Position numbers and translations under genes: made by a program. Under the pieces are notes generated by a model. It worked only from the letters and a program-made list of their open reading frames with translations. It was not told where the DNA came from and ran no database searches. Below are positions 59,989 through 64,000 of a DNA stretch of 64,000 bases, one piece after another (position 1 is the first letter of the stretch; each line of letters opens with the position of its first letter). This DNA comes from JACKEQ01 sp041389565 (lineage in GTDB: Bacteria > Myxococcota_A > UBA796 > GCA-2862545), in NCBI GenBank assembly GCA_041389565.1, contig JAWKRP010000024.1, positions 1 to 64,000 on the forward strand, written 5' to 3'.

Positions 59989-60261
59989 CTAAGCCCCTTC
60001 TCCATCCGGAACAAGTGGAGTCATCCATTCCACTTGGTCGGTCCGGGGCACCTCTTCGCCGTGTAGCTCGGCGGCGAGCTCGTGGAGCCGTCTGGGAAGA
60101 TAGGCGACCGCCACGCAGTGCACTCCCGCAGACTCCAGCCGCGTGAGGATCTCGTGCTCACAGCGGATATCGCGCTCGCGACACAGCGACCGCAAGCGGG
60201 CGAACGCATCCGCTTCGAGCAGTGGATCGCCCAATACAACCCGAAACCACGTGTTCGTCAT
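59989..60261 (-). CDS. Unidentified 90-residue protein heading the stress operon
   Basis: A 90-residue, mainly helical protein (DAFARLRSLCRERDIRCEHEILTRLESAG, LPRRLHELAAELHGEEV) with three cysteines. I do not recognise it. ATG 60261 lies 15 bases after a strong palindrome; a longer cysteine-rich start is possible but would run through that palindrome. Ends 35 bases before rnk, so it is the first gene of the operon and may be a small sensor or adaptor. Confidence 0.5.
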   Translation of the reverse strand: MTNTWFRVVLGDPLLEADAFARLRSLCRERDIRCEHEILTRLESAGVHCVAVAYLPRRLHELAAELHGEEVPRTDQVEWMTPLVPDGEGA

Positions 60262-60275
60262 TCCTGGATTCCCGT

Positions 60276-60296
60276 TCGGACATTCTGTATGTCCGA
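60276..60296. promoter_or_regulatory. Palindromic operator upstream of the NO-repair operon
   Basis: TCGGACAT-N5-ATGTCCGA, perfect eight-base arms, ends 15 bases before the first ATG of the operon at 60261. Its place at the promoter suggests a repressor site, possibly for an NO or redox regulator of the Rrf2 or FNR kind, but the sequence is not a known consensus. Confidence 0.5.
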
Positions 60297-60372
60297 GTTC
60301 CAGATAACCCCCGCAACAGCGGTTGCAGCCTCGACCACACACGTTGGCGAGCTGCCCGTCGGCTGACGAGAC

Positions 60373-61299
60373 TCAGGTCTGCTCGGCTGGCGCGGCACCT
60401 CGCACCACCAGGAGTGGCCGCTCGCACACCGAGAACACGTGATCGGCCACGGAGCCGAAGAGCCACCGTGACCATCCCGAGCGGCCGTGGGTCGCCATCG
60501 CGATGAGGTCGACCCCCTCCTCCTCGGCGATCTCCACGATCCGAGTGGCGGGATCCCCGACGCCAACCCGCACCCGAGCGCGCAACCCTCTGTCCTCGAT
60601 CACCTCGCGTGCTTTGGACAGTGTGGCGCGAAGCCGCTCCGGAGTGGCCAGGCCTGGTTCGGGAGCATCGATGAACTCCTCGGCGGTCGCAGCGAACCTG
60701 CACAGTGTGATCGCGGCGTCGAAAGCACTGGCCAGCTCGATGGCATGAGGCAGCACCCGCTCGGAACGCTCGCTGCCGTCGAGGGGGATCAGGATGTTGG
60801 AGATCTCGGAGGGCGGCGTTTCGGGTGCCAGCAACAACAGGGGCACCGGGCAGTGCCGGAGGACACGGCGCGAGACGCTGCCGAAGCGCCAGGCCGCGCC
60901 GCGTCCGACGCGAGACCGCATCACCACCAGATCCGGGGCGATCGCATCCACCATCGACAGGATCGCATCCGCACCTACACCGACCCGAACCTCGGTACGA
61001 ACAGCTCGCCCCTCTGCCCGCATCACCGAGCTCAGCTCGTCGAGGTGTGCTCTCGCTTGCGCGACGTGGTGCGATACGCGGACGGCGTCTTCGCTTCGCA
61101 GTGGACGCAGCGAGTACCGGTTCGGAATCGGATCGACGGCAGTGAAGAGCACGAGCTCGAGATCTGCTCTCTCCATGAGCGGCTTCGCTTGTGCGAGCAC
61201 ACCATCAGCATGACTGGATCCGTCGAGCGGTACGAGGACGACACGGGCTCCCATCTCGCCCTGGGCCTCGGAGAACGTGGGGTCAGGTCTGGACATCAT
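60373..61299 (-). CDS. Tandem universal stress protein (two UspA domains)
   Basis: A 308-residue protein with two Usp domains: VVLVPLDGSSHADGVLAQA up to VVMRSRVGRGAAWRFGSVSRRVL, and ILIPLDGSERSERVLPHAIELA up to MATHGRSGWSRWLFGSVADHVF. The second carries the ATP-binding G-2x-G-9x-G(S) motif intact, the first a variant. Such proteins accumulate in starvation, hypoxia or NO stress. ATG 61299 (a second ATG follows at once). Divergent from the membrane-protein gene at 61451. Confidence 0.9.
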   Translation of the reverse strand: MMSRPDPTFSEAQGEMGARVVLVPLDGSSHADGVLAQAKPLMERADLELVLFTAVDPIPNRYSLRPLRSEDAVRVSHHVAQARAHLDELSSVMRAEGRAVRTEVRVGVGADAILSMVDAIAPDLVVMRSRVGRGAAWRFGSVSRRVLRHCPVPLLLLAPETPPSEISNILIPLDGSERSERVLPHAIELASAFDAAITLCRFAATAEEFIDAPEPGLATPERLRATLSKAREVIEDRGLRARVRVGVGDPATRIVEIAEEEGVDLIAMATHGRSGWSRWLFGSVADHVFSVCERPLLVVRGAAPAEQT

Positions 61300-61450
61300 G
61301 CCACCTCTGGAATCGAGCCATCCATGTATTGGCCCGAGGTTGCCAGATCGATGAGGACGGGGTCGGATGGTCGGGCTGGTAGGCCCGGAAGAGCAACAGA
61401 TCGGTGCAGCCACCCGGAGGGGCCGGGCGCGAAGAATATTGGAATCAACG

Positions 61451-62497
61451 ATGCCGAAATCGGACGCCATACGGACCCGGTCGACACAGGGTGCCATCGC
61501 CGTCGCACTCGTGGCAACACTGCTGGCAGGTGTGGCGATGCGGTGGGCCCTCGCAGGTCGCGTGCCGATGGTGTGGGACTTCGCCCAGCTCCGACACGCG
61601 CACGCTCACCTGGCGTACTACGGCGTCCTGATTCCACTGGCTTGGCTCGGTTGGGCGTCGACCGGTCTGCGCTGGCCTTCGCTGGCGACGTGCGCGGTCT
61701 ACGCCGGCTTCGTGATCCTCGCGACGCTGGGCTTCCTGCGTGCTGGCTACGCTCCGGAGGCCATCGTGGGCAGCACGGTCGTCGGCGGCATCTGGCTGTG
61801 GTCCGCCTGGGCCACCCGGGAGCGGCTGAGCCAGTGGACCGATCCATTGGGGGGCTTGCTCCCCGGGATGATCCTGGCTCTCGCGTGCGTGCCATTCGTC
61901 GCGCGTTTCACCCGGGTCGAGCCCGCTCTGGCGCAGCATTGGGTCGCAACCTTCCTCTCAGCGCTGCTGCTCCTCGTGGTGTTGCCCACAGCGCTGGGTG
62001 TGCTCCGGGTCCGCCGCCTCTGGCCACTGCTGCTCGCGACCGGTGTGCTGGGCTCGCTCGGCCTCGGCGTGTGGCCACACCCCGTCGCCCTGGTCGGCCT
62101 GGCTGTGTTCGGCATTCTCCTGCTGCCCTGGCGATTCGAGGGGGTGCCGCTCCATCTGCGCGTCGTGTGGAGCGCGCTCGGCCTGGGCGTGGTCGGGATG
62201 GCCGCGGGGGTCCTTCCCAACGTTCGCCCCGTGGTGCTCGGAGCGATCCACTTCGCCGCCCTCAGCGTGGCACTTCCGTCGATGGCGGGTCTGCAACGGC
62301 TGAACCCCGACAGCCCACTCTGGTGGCTGCATCACGGGGCGGTCGTACTGCTGTGCGCACCGTTGGTGGCGCAGGCGTTCGCGGCGGGGGCGTGGACCTG
62401 GGAGGTCTCTGCGATCGGGGGCACTGGGGTTCTCCTGGCAGCAGTGGGCGGGATCGGGTGGGTGCTGGTGACAGGAGGGCACGATGGAAGCGATTGA
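61451..62497 (+). CDS. Histidine-rich multi-spanning membrane protein
   Basis: A 348-residue protein with about ten membrane helices. Histidines at helix edges (HAHAHLAYYGVLI, QHWVATFLSALLLL, LGAIHFAALSVAL, WWLHHGAVVLL) recall heme-binding proteins such as NnrS or the cytochrome oxidase core, but no full family signature is visible. ATG 61451. Its stop overlaps yggS by 14 bases. With RIC and hemerythrin nearby, a part in nitric-oxide or low-oxygen metabolism is possible; this is inference from context. Confidence 0.6.
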   Translation: MPKSDAIRTRSTQGAIAVALVATLLAGVAMRWALAGRVPMVWDFAQLRHAHAHLAYYGVLIPLAWLGWASTGLRWPSLATCAVYAGFVILATLGFLRAGYAPEAIVGSTVVGGIWLWSAWATRERLSQWTDPLGGLLPGMILALACVPFVARFTRVEPALAQHWVATFLSALLLLVVLPTALGVLRVRRLWPLLLATGVLGSLGLGVWPHPVALVGLAVFGILLLPWRFEGVPLHLRVVWSALGLGVVGMAAGVLPNVRPVVLGAIHFAALSVALPSMAGLQRLNPDSPLWWLHHGAVVLLCAPLVAQAFAAGAWTWEVSAIGGTGVLLAAVGGIGWVLVTGGHDGSD

Positions 62498-63215
62498 GGG
62501 TGGGCTCCGCCAGACGCGAGCGAGGATCGAGCGGGCATGCGAACGGTCGGGGCGCTCGGCCGACTCCGTGCAGCTCATGCTGGTGACCAAGACCGTGCCG
62601 GTGGAGCGCTTGCTCGAGGCTCTCGGCACGGGGCATGCGCTGTTCGGCGAGAATCGCGTCCAGGAGGCCGGGCCGAAGTACGCCCACCCACGACTTCGAG
62701 ATGTCGAGGTCCACATGATCGGCCACCTGCAGCGCAACAAGGTCGAGCAGGCCCTCCGATGGGCATCCGCCGTCCACTCCGTCGACCGCGTGCGGCTGGT
62801 GACGATGCTGGAGCGCCACGTCGACCCCGCTTCCCCACTCGACGTGTTCGTTCAGGTGAATACGAGCGGCGAGGCTACGAAGTTCGGCGTCCGCCCAGAA
62901 GAGGTCTTCGAGCTCGTCGAGTGTGTGGACCGGAGCCCGCACCTGCGCCTGCGCGGTTTGATGACCATCGCGATCCTGGGTGCCGAGCCGGAGGTGGCCA
63001 GGCCCTGCTTTCGCCTGCTCCGCGAGCTCCGAGACGCTGTCGTCTCCCGTGGGCACGGAACGGCCACCGAGCTGTCCATGGGCATGTCCCAGGATCTCGA
63101 GGTCGCCGTGGAAGAGGGCGCGACCCTGGTACGCGTGGGCACCGCCGTGTTCGGCCATCGTCCGACCCCGGACTCGTACTACTGGCCCGAGAAGACGAGC
63201 GGCGCTGCCGATTGA
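62484..63215 (+). CDS. yggS: YggS/PROSC pyridoxal-phosphate homeostasis protein
   Basis: A 243-residue PLP-binding TIM-barrel protein. The cofactor lysine is in LMLVTKTVPVERLLEAL; further motifs are FGENRVQEA, HMIGHLQRNKV, VQVNTSGEATKFGV, RGLMTIA and LSMGMSQDLEVAVEEGATLVRVGTAVFG. It holds PLP and affects vitamin B6 and amino-acid balance. A CAGGAGG site precedes the ATG at 62484, inside the end of the membrane-protein gene. Confidence 0.93.
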   Translation: MEAIEGGLRQTRARIERACERSGRSADSVQLMLVTKTVPVERLLEALGTGHALFGENRVQEAGPKYAHPRLRDVEVHMIGHLQRNKVEQALRWASAVHSVDRVRLVTMLERHVDPASPLDVFVQVNTSGEATKFGVRPEEVFELVECVDRSPHLRLRGLMTIAILGAEPEVARPCFRLLRELRDAVVSRGHGTATELSMGMSQDLEVAVEEGATLVRVGTAVFGHRPTPDSYYWPEKTSGAAD

Positions 63216-63249
63216 ATTGGAATATACCGTTCCTCTTTTCGGAGGTGAC

Positions 63250-64000
63250 ATGGTTACGGATCGGGTTCGGCGACTTCGAGAGCTGCTGGAGGAGCGGATC
63301 GTCGTCATGGATGGGGCGATGGGCACCATGCTCCAGGGACGCGGCCTCACCGAAGTAGACTTCCGGCACAGCCGCTTCGCGGCCTGGCCCATCGATCTGC
63401 AAGGCAACCACGAGGCCCTCACGCTCTCCCGGCCGGAGCTGATCCGCGAGGTCCACGAAGCCTATGTGCGGGCGGGCGCCACGGTCATCGAGACCAACAC
63501 CTTCAATGCGAATCGCATCTCCCAGGCGGAGTACGGGCTCGAGGAATACGCTCGCGAGCTGTGCTTCGAAGCGACTCGTCTGGCTCGGCGCGTCGCAGAC
63601 GAGTCGGCAAGCGACGTCTTCGTGGCTGGGGTGCTCGGTCCGACGAGCCGAACGGCATCGCTGTCGCCCGACGTCGGGGATCCAGGGGCCCGAAACATCA
63701 CCTGGGGTGAGCTGGTCGGTGCCTACCGTGAGTCCGCCGAGGGGCTGATCGATGGCGGTGCCGACATCCTCCTGATCGAGACCGTGTTCGACACCCTCAA
63801 CGCGAAGGCAGCGATCTACGCCGTGCGTCAGGTCCTGGATGGACGGGGCCTCGACTTGTCGGTCTGGATCTCGGGGACCATCACGGACCGGTCTGGGCGA
63901 ACCCTGTCGGGACAGACGGTCGAGGCGTTCTGGAACAGCGTGGCGCACGCCCGACCCGACGTGATCGGCCTGAACTGTGCGTTGGGCGCCACGGAGCTCG
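63250..64000 (+). CDS. metH: Cobalamin-dependent methionine synthase MetH, N-terminal part
   Basis: The first 250 residues of MetH: homocysteine-binding domain with MDGAMGTMLQGRGLTE, DFRHSR, QGNHEALTLSRPELI, GATVIETNTFNANRI, VAGVLGPTSRTASLS, ADILLIETVFDTLNAKAA, and the start of the zinc site region GLNCALGA. It makes methionine from homocysteine with methyl-cobalamin. GGAGGT at 63241 precedes ATG 63250. The gene runs off the right edge. The 34-base gap after yggS is too short for a cobalamin riboswitch. Confidence 0.93.
   Translation, partial: MVTDRVRRLRELLEERIVVMDGAMGTMLQGRGLTEVDFRHSRFAAWPIDLQGNHEALTLSRPELIREVHEAYVRAGATVIETNTFNANRISQAEYGLEEYARELCFEATRLARRVADESASDVFVAGVLGPTSRTASLSPDVGDPGARNITWGELVGAYRESAEGLIDGGADILLIETVFDTLNAKAAIYAVRQVLDGRGLDLSVWISGTITDRSGRTLSGQTVEAFWNSVAHARPDVIGLNCALGATEL

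Noticed and set aside
63216..63249. Cobalamin riboswitch before metH
   Set aside because: Only 34 bases separate it from yggS and there is no B12-box.

Overview
The window is high-GC DNA with dense, mostly divergent or convergent operons. The gene content suggests a myxobacterium-like member of the Myxococcota (old Deltaproteobacteria): large eukaryote-type Ser/Thr kinases, FHA/AAA+ regulators, sigma-54 activators, FG-GAP proteins and a lipoprotein with an Asp-Ser/Thr-Asp-Ala linker. This is inferred from gene families only; there is no rRNA or marker gene to prove it.

Layout. 0-1.4 kb: a partial gene and a probably 5'-truncated FG-GAP protein. 1.4-5.1 kb: mechanosensitive channel, CPA1 antiporter and DUF3810 operon. 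5.2-8.1 kb: RegB/RegA-like redox two-component pair with a small lipoprotein and a predicted outer-membrane barrel. 8.2-14.1 kb: transmembrane Ser/Thr kinase and a divergent CsgG-like protein. 14.1-20.3 kb: sigma-54 activator with a GFA enzyme, FAD monooxygenase, lipoproteins, esterase. 20.3-24.8 kb: FHA-AAA regulator divergent from a kinase-ATPase-TPR protein broken by one frameshift. 24.9-30.6 kb: five translationally coupled enzymes (ThDP enzyme, KAS III, PLP aminotransferase, methyltransferase, P450) behind a good sigma-54 promoter; this looks like a small uncharacterised biosynthetic cluster. 30.6-41.1 kb: ZraSR-like kinase/regulator divergent from a CusCBA-type metal efflux operon, with a two-site enhancer and sigma-54 promoters between them. 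A 54-bp hairpin-rich repeat sits in frame inside cusA and again just after it.

41.1-43.1 kb: quinone-oxidoreductase-like dehydrogenase divergent from a LysR regulator. 43.2-48.7 kb: oxyR-ahpC-ahpF-katG peroxide defence on one strand. 49-52 kb: YqhC-like AraC regulator, CMD-cupin protein, aldo/keto reductase. 52-53.6 kb: remains of a decayed operon (enoyl-CoA hydratase, SDR, alpha/beta hydrolase, lipocalin-like).

54.8-58.3 kb: a 3.4-kb mini-island bounded by identical 122-bp direct repeats, each carrying the 3' half of a tRNA-Pro(CGG) gene plus its terminator. Its only genes are a DUF262 protein and a HipA-like kinase with an ATGA overlap, preceded by a 20-bp tandem repeat array. This is the best candidate for an undescribed defence or toxin-type system. 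58.4-64 kb: an operon for nitrosative-stress repair (hemerythrin, ScdA/RIC), Rnk, a universal stress protein, a His-rich membrane protein, YggS, and the start of metH running off the right edge.
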